From a virus: 32,405 nucleotides of DNA. Of the stretch, positions 26,371-32,405 are shown in pieces (position 1 is the stretch's first letter; each line of letters starts with the position of its first letter). The position numbers and the translations under genes are program-made. The DNA lies in the IMG/VR virus record IMGVR_UViG_3300033993_002892, positions 1-32,405 of that record; one strand, written 5' to 3'. The notes under the pieces were generated by a model. It was given only the letters and a program-made list of their open reading frames with translations. It was not told the DNA's origin and did not search any database.

Positions 26371-26530
26371 AAAATCCGACCATTTTTTTAGTCGGATTTT
26401 GAGGTTGTATGTATATGGGACATAACTACATGTGACACTCAGTCCGATTTTTTAAATCGATTTTCTCTCTTATTTTAAAAAACCTGAATGTCATAGTTAC
26501 GAGAATATTTTTAGTTTGTAATTATTAAAT
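26365..26530 (-). ncRNA. Structured small RNA F with terminator
   Basis: On the minus strand a 10-bp stem TGACATTCAG/CTGAGTGTCA (26484-26493 with 26433-26442) encloses a CGATT/AATCG hairpin. A TATGT/ACATA hairpin follows, then a terminator. A promoter TTG-N20-TATAGTTG points into it. There is no frame. About 165 nt; family unknown. Confidence 0.58.
26371..26400 (-). terminator. Terminator of RNA F
   Basis: AAAATCCGAC / GTCGGATTTT with a 10-base loop, followed on the minus strand by a T run. It ends exactly where the tRNA promoter begins. Confidence 0.88.
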
Positions 26531-26535
26531 ATATA

Positions 26536-26566
26536 CAACTATATAAAAAGTTTATTTAGAAATCAA
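26536..26566 (-). promoter_or_regulatory. Putative promoter of RNA F
   Basis: Minus-strand TTG (26564-26566), 20-base spacer, TATAGTTG (26536-26543). The spacer end CTTTTTATATA resembles that of RNA C. Confidence 0.52.
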
Positions 26567-26571
26567 TTTTT

Positions 26572-27798
26572 TTAATCGTTACCCATTAAACTTTTATCTG
26601 TAACCAAGGAACCAATTCTATATAATTTCCGTTTAAATCTATCAGCCTTTTTGTGAAATCTTCTTTCAAAAAATTTAAAAAACTCATATGGGTCATCCAT
26701 AGCTTTTTGTGGGACAAAATCCATAAGTTTACCCTTATAAACACCTGATTTAACCATTTCTCTATTCAATAATTGTAGAACATAGTCCCAACCTTGTATT
26801 AAATGTTTCATACCGGCTTTAGGTGTTTTTCTAATGTCGATTGAAGGTAATCCTTGGCCTTTTCTTTCCATTTGTTTACCAATATCATCCATCATTTCAA
26901 AAAAATCTAATCCTTTAATTTTAAAACTTTTAATAAACTCATCAACATTAAAATTTTCCAACATTTTAACTTCTTTCCACACACTAGATTTTTTAAGAGC
27001 ATCCATAAACTCTTCAGTTGTTTTTATATCTTGGTCTTTGATGCTATAATAAAATTGCGTTATTCTAGCATTAATCTCAAATCCAAGGTGTAAATAAATT
27101 AAATGTAAAAAATTACCCCATTGTGGGTATTTACGGTCATCCATTAATCTAACAGCGGCATTCAACATTGCCTCACGTCCTTGAAAAGGATCACCAGACG
27201 TTTTCATTCTGTTATAGTTTTCATAAGCATGAGTTAATTCATGACTTATTGTTGGTCTTATTTGTTTTTTAAATGCCTCAAGATTTAAACTATCTAATTG
27301 GTCTTGTGTTAAATAAACTGTAAAACCAAAACTTTGGTTGACAAAAATTTCATTAGGACCTAGTTTGGATATGGCTTTTTTTGAACTATCAAAAGCGTGA
27401 TGAGCCTCAACAAAATCAGGTGCATCTGTTCTACTCTTTATTTCAGACTCTAAAACTTCTTTAGGAAAAAACATCAAAGTCAACTTTATATTCGGGTTAT
27501 ACAAAGGGAATTGCTTAAATCTAGGGTCTTTTATTAAACCTTTTAAATCAGAGTAACCGCCTAGTTTAATAACCCAGTTGGTGAATTCTTTTCCGACCAT
27601 TTTGGTTACACCTCTATATAGTTTACCTTCAACTTCTTCACCTTCTTCATTTGGGTAGGTCATATCTTTTTCTTCTATTTCATCTTGTGAAATAATACCT
27701 TTAGCCATACCAGAAATAATTAAAGAAAAGTAATCGACCCAAAAATCTACCGATTTTGGTACCCCCATTATTTCATTTAATAATTGTTGTTTTTTCAT
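26572..27798 (-). CDS. HExxH zinc metallopeptidase-like phage protein
   Basis: From the ATG at 27798 the protein has 408 aa (a TTG one codon earlier is unlikely). ISHELTHAYENY at about 184-195 is a clear HExxH zinc site, and FEINARITQFYY about 50 residues later offers the third ligand in the E-x-x-A-R style of gluzincin-like peptidases. The opening LLNEIMGVPKSVDFW is short, with LNE as a possible prohead-protease site. It probably cleaves protein or peptidoglycan-linked peptides and could be carried in the virion. An ATATTTAT box five bases upstream supports the start and late expression. Confidence 0.7.
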   Translation of the reverse strand: MKKQQLLNEIMGVPKSVDFWVDYFSLIISGMAKGIISQDEIEEKDMTYPNEEGEEVEGKLYRGVTKMVGKEFTNWVIKLGGYSDLKGLIKDPRFKQFPLYNPNIKLTLMFFPKEVLESEIKSRTDAPDFVEAHHAFDSSKKAISKLGPNEIFVNQSFGFTVYLTQDQLDSLNLEAFKKQIRPTISHELTHAYENYNRMKTSGDPFQGREAMLNAAVRLMDDRKYPQWGNFLHLIYLHLGFEINARITQFYYSIKDQDIKTTEEFMDALKKSSVWKEVKMLENFNVDEFIKSFKIKGLDFFEMMDDIGKQMERKGQGLPSIDIRKTPKAGMKHLIQGWDYVLQLLNREMVKSGVYKGKLMDFVPQKAMDDPYEFFKFFERRFHKKADRFKRKLYRIGSLVTDKSLMGND

Positions 27799-27803
27799 CA
27801 ATT

Positions 27804-27811
27804 ATAAATAT
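27804..27811 (-). promoter_or_regulatory. ATATTTAT box, 5 bases before the start at 27798
   Basis: Minus-strand GATATTTATAATTGATG. It lies between the DnaJ stop and the ATG. Confidence 0.6.
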
Positions 27812-28770
27812 CACGAAAAGTTGGTTGTTTCTTTCAGTTTAAGTAATAATTCTTTTTCGCCCTCGGTAATAGTCTTAGGTATTTTTGGTACTATTTTAAT
27901 ATATAAATCCCCTATAACACCAGTATCTTCATCTTTTATACCCTGACCCCTTAATCTAAAAATTTTATTCGATTCACAATGATTAGGTACGGTTATTTTA
28001 AATTTACCACCTAAAGTATCTATTTCGATTTCTTTACCCAAAACCATATCAACAAAAGAAAGTTCCTCAATTTGATTGATGTTTAAACCATCTAATTGGT
28101 ATTTTGGGTGTGGTGTAACTCTTATACCTAAATAAATGTCACCCCTATCAGCCCCTGTTACATCATTACCAGCATTTGTAACCACTAATTTAGCACCATC
28201 AGTCATACCTCTAGGTATTGTTATATCTAAATTGTCAACTTCTTTTTTAATACCAACACCACTACAAGTATTACAATTTTCAGTTCTCATACTACCAGTA
28301 CCACCACAAGTATTACACATCATAAATGTTTGCATCCCATGCATATTTTGTACATGAGCACCCCTACCACCACAACTAGTACATGTTGAAAATTTAAGAG
28401 CTCCCTTACCATTACAACTACCACATGACCTATCTACAAAAAAATTAATTTTTTTAGTACACCCATGAAATACCTCTTCAACAGATATGTTAATTTCTAA
28501 ATTTAATGGTCTAGCTTTCATCCTAAAACCACCATTCCTACCAAAAGGGTTACCAAAAGGGTTTCTACCAAATGGGTTTTGAAACTGTGGTTCTCTTGGT
28601 TCTTGTTTTTTACCTGTTAAAATTTCATAAGCTTCCGTAACTTTCTTAAATTCTTCTTCATTACCACCTTTATCAGGATGGGTCTCTATAGCCTTTTTAC
28701 GGTAAGCCTTTTTAACCTCTTCTTCAGTTGCTCCAGGTTTTAAACCTAATATGTCGTGGTATTTACTCAT
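27811..28770 (-). CDS. dnaJ: DnaJ (Hsp40) type I co-chaperone
   Basis: Starting at MSKYHDILGL (ATG 28770; a TTG start at 28833 would add 21 residues that look like leader), the protein has 319 aa. The J domain has HPD at 31-33, the Gly/Phe region has three NPFGRN-like repeats, and four CxxCxGxG zinc motifs follow (CGSCNGKG, CTSCGGRG, CNTCGGTG, CNTCSGVG). The C-terminal substrate domain contains DITIPRGMTDG and HPKYQLDG. It should stimulate host DnaK and may help fold phage structural proteins or start replication. It is rather short for DnaJ (usually ~375 aa). No GrpE or DnaK is nearby. Confidence 0.92.
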   Translation of the reverse strand: MSKYHDILGLKPGATEEEVKKAYRKKAIETHPDKGGNEEEFKKVTEAYEILTGKKQEPREPQFQNPFGRNPFGNPFGRNGGFRMKARPLNLEINISVEEVFHGCTKKINFFVDRSCGSCNGKGALKFSTCTSCGGRGAHVQNMHGMQTFMMCNTCGGTGSMRTENCNTCSGVGIKKEVDNLDITIPRGMTDGAKLVVTNAGNDVTGADRGDIYLGIRVTPHPKYQLDGLNINQIEELSFVDMVLGKEIEIDTLGGKFKITVPNHCESNKIFRLRGQGIKDEDTGVIGDLYIKIVPKIPKTITEGEKELLLKLKETTNFS

Positions 28771-28850
28771 AGTGTTGTTTGTAATTCCGTTAATCTGATT
28801 AACATAATCCATTATTTTTTTATAGTGGTCCAATTTAATTTGTGTGGAAC

Positions 28851-28858
28851 ATATTTAT
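28851..28858 (+). promoter_or_regulatory. ATATTTAT box, 7 bases before the start at 28866
   Basis: Reads ACATATTTATATATAGTATG. It supports the ATG at 28866 over the earlier ATG at 28842. Confidence 0.52.
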
Positions 28859-28865
28859 ATATAGT

Positions 28866-29507
28866 ATGTATCAGATAGTTTTAACAGAAAATCGTAAAAA
28901 AATTAAGGTTCTCCACACTTATAGTAGAGAATCTGATGTTAATTATAGGTTTGAAAAATTAAAATCTCAAGTTATTTTTTTCCCCAAAACTAAGATATAT
29001 CGAGATAAAAAATTAGTAGATGTTAACTATGAAATTCTTCTTTTAAAAAAAAGAACTGAAAATGATGATAATAGAATCATTAAGAATGAATTAGGTAAGT
29101 TTGTCGAGGAGGTTGTCGACGATAATGAATGGGTTATTGTTGATACAGCTCCTTATTTAATTGAAGAGACTTTTAATATTTCAGGTGCTAATCGTAAATT
29201 GACTGCAAAAGAAATTGTAGACTATGTTGTTTTACCTAATAAACAAAAGAAAGCACCTAAACAAGTTTTAATGTTAAATAATAAAATTGTTGTTGAAGGA
29301 TTGGAACTATATTTGGTAACTTGTAAAGATATTGATGAAACCATTAGACTTTACAACAAAATACGAGTTTATTGTTTTGATAATAAAGTTGTTGATATTA
29401 TATTTTTTGGTTCAATCCCTAAAGAAAATCGTAAAACTTGGTATAAAAAAATTCATGAAAGAACAGGTATTGGTTATAACAGACTTTATCGTTCTAATTC
29501 AAGGTAA
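28866..29507 (+). CDS. Phage protein of unknown function (213 aa)
   Basis: Starts MYQIVLTENRKKIKVLHTYS. The protein is alpha/beta with RESDVNYRFEKLKSQVIFFP, then a region with EWVIVDTAPYLIEETFNI, then LELYLVTCKDIDETIRLYNKIRV and a basic end with RTGIGYNRLYRSNSR. It does not match a family I can name, though I recall similar proteins in large Bacteroidota phages. The ATG at 28866 is chosen because of the ATATTTAT box and because the eight residues before it are unlike the rest. It converges on the next gene (14-base overlap). Confidence 0.65.
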   Translation: MYQIVLTENRKKIKVLHTYSRESDVNYRFEKLKSQVIFFPKTKIYRDKKLVDVNYEILLLKKRTENDDNRIIKNELGKFVEEVVDDNEWVIVDTAPYLIEETFNISGANRKLTAKEIVDYVVLPNKQKKAPKQVLMLNNKIVVEGLELYLVTCKDIDETIRLYNKIRVYCFDNKVVDIIFFGSIPKENRKTWYKKIHERTGIGYNRLYRSNSR

Positions 29508-29931
29508 ACCTTCTAATATCTTTTTGAATTAATTTAATGTCATCTCTGACAAGGTAAATTTTATCACCACTTTCAATTATACCGTCAAAGTGGTTAAAAA
29601 TAAGTTCTAAACGCCAGGTTTTTAAGTATATTTCTTGTGTATCATCTTCAATCACTATATTTTTCAACCACATTTTATCGTAAAGTCTATTAAAAAATAC
29701 AACCCAATTTAAATTTAGAGAATGGTGGTAAACCCAAGGTGTTTTAGATTCTTTTAAAATATTATCAATCTCATAGGTACTTTTTACAATTATTACTTCT
29801 TTACCTTCATATAAATCCGAAGTTTCTTTAATTAAGTCATCATCACTTAAATGTGATTTCCTTTCATAATCAGAAAAAATTTTTTCAGTTGAATTGATTA
29901 TTTCGGTCAAAAAATTATCAGTTAATTTCAT
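29494..29931 (-). CDS. Protein of unknown function (145 aa)
   Basis: Opens MKLTDNFLTEIINSTEKIFSD. The body is alpha/beta with KEVIIVKSTYEIDNILKESK, WVYHHSLNLNWVVFF and LKTWRLELIFNHFDG; no family recognised. It ends in a 3' overlap with the plus gene and has no ATATTTAT box. Upstream is the RNase HII remnant. Confidence 0.62.
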   Translation of the reverse strand: MKLTDNFLTEIINSTEKIFSDYERKSHLSDDDLIKETSDLYEGKEVIIVKSTYEIDNILKESKTPWVYHHSLNLNWVVFFNRLYDKMWLKNIVIEDDTQEIYLKTWRLELIFNHFDGIIESGDKIYLVRDDIKLIQKDIRRFTLN

Positions 29932-29961
29932 AAATTAATTGTAAATAAAATTAATTTAGTA

Positions 29962-30048
29962 TTAAATGATATTCTTTAAAAATGATTTACGATGGTGTTC
30001 AGTGATACCAATTTCTTTAATCATATTAATGTGGTTAGAAGAACCATA
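29962..30048 (-). pseudogene. RNase HII C-terminal remnant
   Basis: The minus strand encodes Y-G-S-S-N, then HINMIKEIGITEHHRKSF and LKNII before a stop. This matches the end of the intact RNase HII gene nearby (YHIDMIRTYGETQYHRKSF, LKSIKLY). It lacks everything before it, and an in-frame stop lies just upstream. It sits on the far side of the GIY-YIG gene from the intact copy. It is best explained as leftover flanking sequence after homing-endonuclease insertion or recombination. Confidence 0.75.
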
Positions 30049-30086
30049 TAAGTTTTAATATTTATGTTTTTTATATCCATATAGGG

Positions 30087-30094
30087 ATATTTAT
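30087..30094 (+). promoter_or_regulatory. ATATTTAT box, 4 bases before the start at 30099
   Basis: Reads GATATTTATAATTATGG. A second copy at 30058-30065 lies 34 bases before the ATG. Confidence 0.6.
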
Positions 30095-30098
30095 AATT

Positions 30099-30812
30099 AT
30101 GGAAAATATCTACTACGTTTACATTTATAGAGACCCAAAAAATAACATCCCTTTTTACGTTGGGAAGGGTAAAAATAATAGAATTTTTGATTTATTAAAA
30201 GAATCTAAATCTAATAATATAGAATTTAATTACTTAAAACATAAAAAAGTACGTGAAATATTATCTAAAGATTTAGAACCACTTATAGAATATCATTCTA
30301 GAAATTTATCTGAAATTCAGGCTTATAAATTAGAAGAAAAATTAATTAAAAAATATGGTAGAATTTGTACTAATAATGGTTGTTTAACTAATTTAACTTC
30401 TGGTGGTGAAGGTATTAAAAATATTACAGAAGATGCTCGTAAAAAAATGTCACACAATAAAGGTAAAAAATTTTCTGATGAAACTAAGAAAAAAATGAGT
30501 GAAAACAATATTATGAATATTAAAAAAGTGTTTGAAATATGGGTTGAAAAATACGGTTTAGATGAAGCGATAAAAAAAGAAAATGAAAGAAGAAAAAAAA
30601 TAGGGACATATGTAAGTAATAGATATAAAAATAAAAAATTACTCACTGGTAAAGTATATAAGTACGATTTGAATTTAAACTGCATTGTTATATATGAAAA
30701 TAAATATGAAGCTTATTCTACAGAAAAAATGGATAAACGTACACTAAATAAGTATTTAACAACTAAGACAGTTTATAAAGGACATTATTTTTCACAACAA
30801 CCTTTAATATAG
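30099..30812 (+). CDS. GIY-YIG homing endonuclease beside RNase HII
   Basis: Protein of 237 aa. The GIY-YIG core is YYVYIYRDP...FYVGKGKNNR at 5-27. NUMOD3-like NKGKKFSDETKKKMSENN lies near 121-138, and a NUMOD1/IENR-like C terminus, KVYKYDLNLNCIVIYENKYEA near 187-207, ends in TTKTVYKGHYFS. It should cut a specific DNA site, probably in the RNase HII gene of phages lacking the insertion: its stop overlaps the rnhB 3' end by nine bases and an rnhB remnant flanks its other side. It has its own box, so it is free-standing and not intron-encoded. Confidence 0.88.
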   Translation: MENIYYVYIYRDPKNNIPFYVGKGKNNRIFDLLKESKSNNIEFNYLKHKKVREILSKDLEPLIEYHSRNLSEIQAYKLEEKLIKKYGRICTNNGCLTNLTSGGEGIKNITEDARKKMSHNKGKKFSDETKKKMSENNIMNIKKVFEIWVEKYGLDEAIKKENERRKKIGTYVSNRYKNKKLLTGKVYKYDLNLNCIVIYENKYEAYSTEKMDKRTLNKYLTTKTVYKGHYFSQQPLI

Positions 30813-31391
30813 TTTAATACTTTTTAAAAAACTTTTTCTATGGTATTGGGTTTCACCGTAAGTTCTAATCATGTCAATGTGGTATTTTGTACCGTAGCCT
30901 TTATTACTTCCCCAACCATATTCTGGGAATTCATTATGTAACTCAATCATATATTCATCTCTAGATACTTTAGCTAAAATAGATGCCGCAGCTATTGAAT
31001 AATAAGTGTCGTCTCCTTTGATTACACAAGTGTGTGGGATATCTTTATATTTGTTAAAATAATTACCGTCTACTAGTATGTGGTTAAAACCCTCCATATA
31101 ATCCAAACAATTATGCATAGATAACATGGTTGCTTGTAAAATGTTAATTTTATCAATTGCCTCAGGTAGAATTACGGAAATCGAATAGTTTAAGGCATTC
31201 TCAATTATAATTTTATAAGCCTCTTTTCTTTTCTTTTCAGAAAGTTTCTTAGAGTCTCTTACGATTGGGTAGTCGAAGTCTTTAGGTAGTATTACAGCTG
31301 CAGAAACAACTGGCCCCGCAAGACAACCGCGACCAGCTTCATCAATACCCACTTCGATATTGTTTGCGTCAAGATAAGGTCTTAAACTCAT
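30804..31391 (-). CDS. rnhB: Ribonuclease HII
   Basis: Full-length RNase HII of 195 aa: GIDEAGRGCLAGPVVSAAV at 15-33 with the catalytic Asp-Glu pair, RDSKKLSEKKR near 45-55, ILVDGNYF near 106-113 and the catalytic Asp in AKVSRDEYM near 141-149, then GYGTKYHIDMI...HRKSF at the end. It removes RNA primers and single ribonucleotides from DNA using Mg2+. It ends a four-gene operon (Nudix, two small genes, rnhB), overlapping its neighbour by ATGA. The 3' end meets the homing endonuclease gene. Confidence 0.95.
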   Translation of the reverse strand: MSLRPYLDANNIEVGIDEAGRGCLAGPVVSAAVILPKDFDYPIVRDSKKLSEKKRKEAYKIIIENALNYSISVILPEAIDKINILQATMLSMHNCLDYMEGFNHILVDGNYFNKYKDIPHTCVIKGDDTYYSIAAASILAKVSRDEYMIELHNEFPEYGWGSNKGYGTKYHIDMIRTYGETQYHRKSFLKSIKLY

Positions 31392-31636
31392 TTGGTAGTA
31401 AATTTAAATACTATTTCATATAGAATAACTTCAAACTCATCAACTAAGTCAGTCATTGGCATATTTTTTTCACGTAAAATTTCTATTTGTAAAGATTCGT
31501 GATTTTTTTTATCCAAATTAAAAGTTATGGATTTAGGTATTGGGAATCCTTTTTTAACTTCTTCCATCTCTTTTAAAGAAAAAGCGAAATCAACATATTC
31601 TTTAAAAGAAACAATTTTATAAACAGATGTACTCAT
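31388..31636 (-). CDS. Small protein of unknown function (82 aa)
   Basis: Opens MSTSVYKIVSFKEYVDFAF; the middle ITFNLDKKNHESLQIEI is strand-rich and the end LVDEFEVILYEIVFKF is hydrophobic/acidic. No family recognised. It is coupled to rnhB by ATGA and to the gene upstream by TAATG, so it belongs to the operon. Confidence 0.68.
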   Translation of the reverse strand: MSTSVYKIVSFKEYVDFAFSLKEMEEVKKGFPIPKSITFNLDKKNHESLQIEILREKNMPMTDLVDEFEVILYEIVFKFTTK

Positions 31637-31824
31637 TAAAACAATTTTTTTATTTTACCCCAAAAGGTTAATTTTTTTTCTATATGTATTTTATTAGGTT
31701 CTATTAATATTTCTTCACCTAACCCATTAGTTATTTCACGTATAAAATTTTCTTTTTTAATTTCAGTTGCGACCATATCTTGTAGCATCTTACGTTCTTC
31801 ATCTTTAAATAAATTCCTATCCAT
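31636..31824 (-). CDS. Small protein of unknown function (62 aa)
   Basis: Opens MDRNLFKDEERKMLQDMVATEI and ends in the basic, amphipathic IEKKLTFWGKIKKLF, which could touch membrane or nucleic acid. No family recognised. It overlaps the Nudix gene by eight bases and the next gene by one. Confidence 0.62.
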   Translation of the reverse strand: MDRNLFKDEERKMLQDMVATEIKKENFIREITNGLGEEILIEPNKIHIEKKLTFWGKIKKLF

Positions 31825-32260
31825 TTAATAATTTTTTAAGTTCTAATTTTAAATTTTCTCTTAAACTTAATAAAGGTTTAATCATTTCTAAAGATTTTCT
31901 AAAACCTGGGTGTAATGGTGAAGGTAAAGTTTCTTCAGTAAACCAACCATAATCATCATTTTCATCTTTTTGTAATTTAGGTACTTCAAATTCAGTATCA
32001 ACAAAACCAACCATAACATAATGGGTGTGACCCATAACATTTGATGTACCAACAATTTTAATATCTTTAACCTTATTAGGGTTTAATCCAATTTCTTCTT
32101 TTATCTCTCTTTTAACAGTTTCTATTGGGTCTTCATTATCTTCCATACCACCCGCTAATGCAGACCACGTGATTGGGTAATTTACCCTATGTAACATAAA
32201 AAATTTATTACTATCTCTTGCTACAATTATTATACCTACTGATTGATACTTTTTTGACAT
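31817..32260 (-). CDS. Nudix hydrolase
   Basis: Protein of 147 aa with a perfect Nudix box, G-x5-E-x7-REIKEEIG, at about residues 37-59, and a preceding beta strand WSALAGG. It hydrolyses a nucleoside diphosphate linked to another group (for example a dNTP, ADP-ribose or NAD-type substrate); which one is not readable. It heads the operon leading to rnhB. An ATATTTAT box lies 22 bases before the ATG. Confidence 0.9.
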   Translation of the reverse strand: MSKKYQSVGIIIVARDSNKFFMLHRVNYPITWSALAGGMEDNEDPIETVKREIKEEIGLNPNKVKDIKIVGTSNVMGHTHYVMVGFVDTEFEVPKLQKDENDDYGWFTEETLPSPLHPGFRKSLEMIKPLLSLRENLKLELKKLLNG

Positions 32261-32282
32261 AAATAACTTGTTTACTATTATT

Positions 32283-32290
32283 ATAAATAT
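32283..32290 (-). promoter_or_regulatory. ATATTTAT box, 22 bases before the start at 32260
   Basis: Minus-strand GATATTTATAATAATAG, the same context as the box at 5901. It is the most distant of the set. Confidence 0.42.
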
Positions 32291-32298
32291 CCAATAAA

Positions 32299-32322
32299 AA
32301 ACCCCACTCTTTGGTGGGGTTT
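32299..32322 (-). terminator. Terminator between the last gene and the Nudix operon
   Basis: AAACCCCAC / GTGGGGTTT with loop TCTTTG. It follows the stop of the partial gene on the minus strand. Confidence 0.82.
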
Positions 32323-32339
32323 AAAATTTTTTAGGTTTT

Positions 32340-32405
32340 TTATTTACTATATTCTTTTAAACAGTGACCTGTCCAAGCTAATAAACCTAAAATTACCGGA
32401 ATAAT
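32340..32405 (-). CDS. C-terminal end of a small membrane protein (partial)
   Basis: A frame open to the right edge encodes IIPVILGLLAWTGHCLKEYS-K and a stop. It is hydrophobic with a short basic tail, so it is probably the last membrane segment of a small protein whose start lies outside the window. A terminator follows at once, which supports a real gene end. Function unknown. Confidence 0.5.
   Translation of the reverse strand: MIPVILGLLAWTGHCLKEYSK

Noticed and set aside
28842-28865. Earlier ATG for the 213-aa protein
   Set aside because: The ATATTTAT box lies between it and the ATG at 28866, and the extra residues are unlike the protein.
30323-30685. 120-aa minus-strand frame rich in Phe and Leu
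   Set aside because: Antisense of the Lys-rich GIY-YIG gene, which gives a false membrane-like protein.
3060-32290. ATATTTAT boxes as standard T4 late promoters or TATAAT -10 boxes
   Set aside because: In gene orientation the box is the reverse complement of TATAAATA; the overlapping TATAAT seen in some copies would place the start inside the gene. Kept as a separate candidate element.
1-32405. CRISPR array, insertion sequences, integrase or attachment sites
   Set aside because: No regularly spaced repeats, no transposase or integrase motifs and no terminal inverted repeats were seen.

Overview
This AT-rich window reads as a segment of a large T4-related myovirus that infects a member of the Bacteroidota. 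The phage side is shown by two GIY-YIG homing endonucleases, an HNH endonuclease end, pieces of a T4-type major capsid protein, proteins that look like tail tube subunits, a Mom-type DNA modification enzyme, a phage-style tRNA cluster, DHFR, RNase HII, DnaJ and a Nudix hydrolase, all packed with 1, 4 and 8 base overlaps. The host side is shown by a lipoprotein with an SCKK lipobox, a secreted protein with a type IX secretion (CHU_C, type B) sorting domain, signal peptides ending in AQ, no purine-rich Shine-Dalgarno sites, and promoters of the Bacteroidota form TTG/TTTG-N19 or 20-TAnnTTTG. No replication, packaging or core virion module is complete here, so this is accessory and nucleotide-metabolism territory.

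Layout. 1-3024: HNH end, retropepsin-like protease, phosphoesterase, small RNA A, small basic protein, cREC-domain protein, DHFR, lipoprotein. 3082-7383: tagged small protein, second phosphoesterase, RNA B, Fpg/Nei glycosylase, tagged 402-aa protein. 7384-12026: RNA C, small proteins, a tail-tube-like protein, an acidic UVR-like protein, a tagged protein, and a metabolic pair (DUF5522-like protein and PLP aminotransferase). 12087-15494: operon of a flavodoxin-fold reductase and a polyphosphate kinase 2, facing a glycosyltransferase/LpxH-like pair. 15550-18918: two capsid-derived proteins in scrambled order, Mom-like enzyme, a possible tail protein, a tagged protein, a homing endonuclease. 18931-21807: Ro60/TROVE protein, SLOG-fold protein, a structured RNA of about 480 nt (RNA D), a PD-(D/E)XK-like nuclease. 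21863-25771: a two-gene secretion operon with the 1059-aa adhesin. 25791-26571: tRNA-Arg, an Asn-like tRNA, tRNA-Glu, RNA E and RNA F. 26572-32405: HExxH metallopeptidase, DnaJ, unknown proteins, a homing endonuclease beside RNase HII and an RNase HII remnant, Nudix operon.

Two promoter classes can be seen. One is host-like (TTG-N20-TAnnTTTG or near matches) and precedes the untranslated RNAs, the tRNAs and a few small protein genes. The other is an ATATTTAT box that lies mostly 4-7 bases before the start codon of at least nine genes and a little further away in five more. That spacing would place the transcription start at the start codon, so leaderless mRNAs are likely. The same box precedes every protein that carries a shared short N-terminal peptide ending in (L/I)-x-E. 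This resembles the capsid-targeting peptides cut by the T4 prohead protease, so a late set of proteins, including the polyphosphate kinase and the reductase, may be packaged in the virion and delivered to the host.

The strongest candidates for something undescribed are this putative packaged-protein set, the series of minus-strand structured RNAs, the Ro60 gene next to the large RNA D, the scrambled capsid fragments, and the phage-encoded type IX secretion substrate. All functional names rest on reading motifs by eye; no database search was run.
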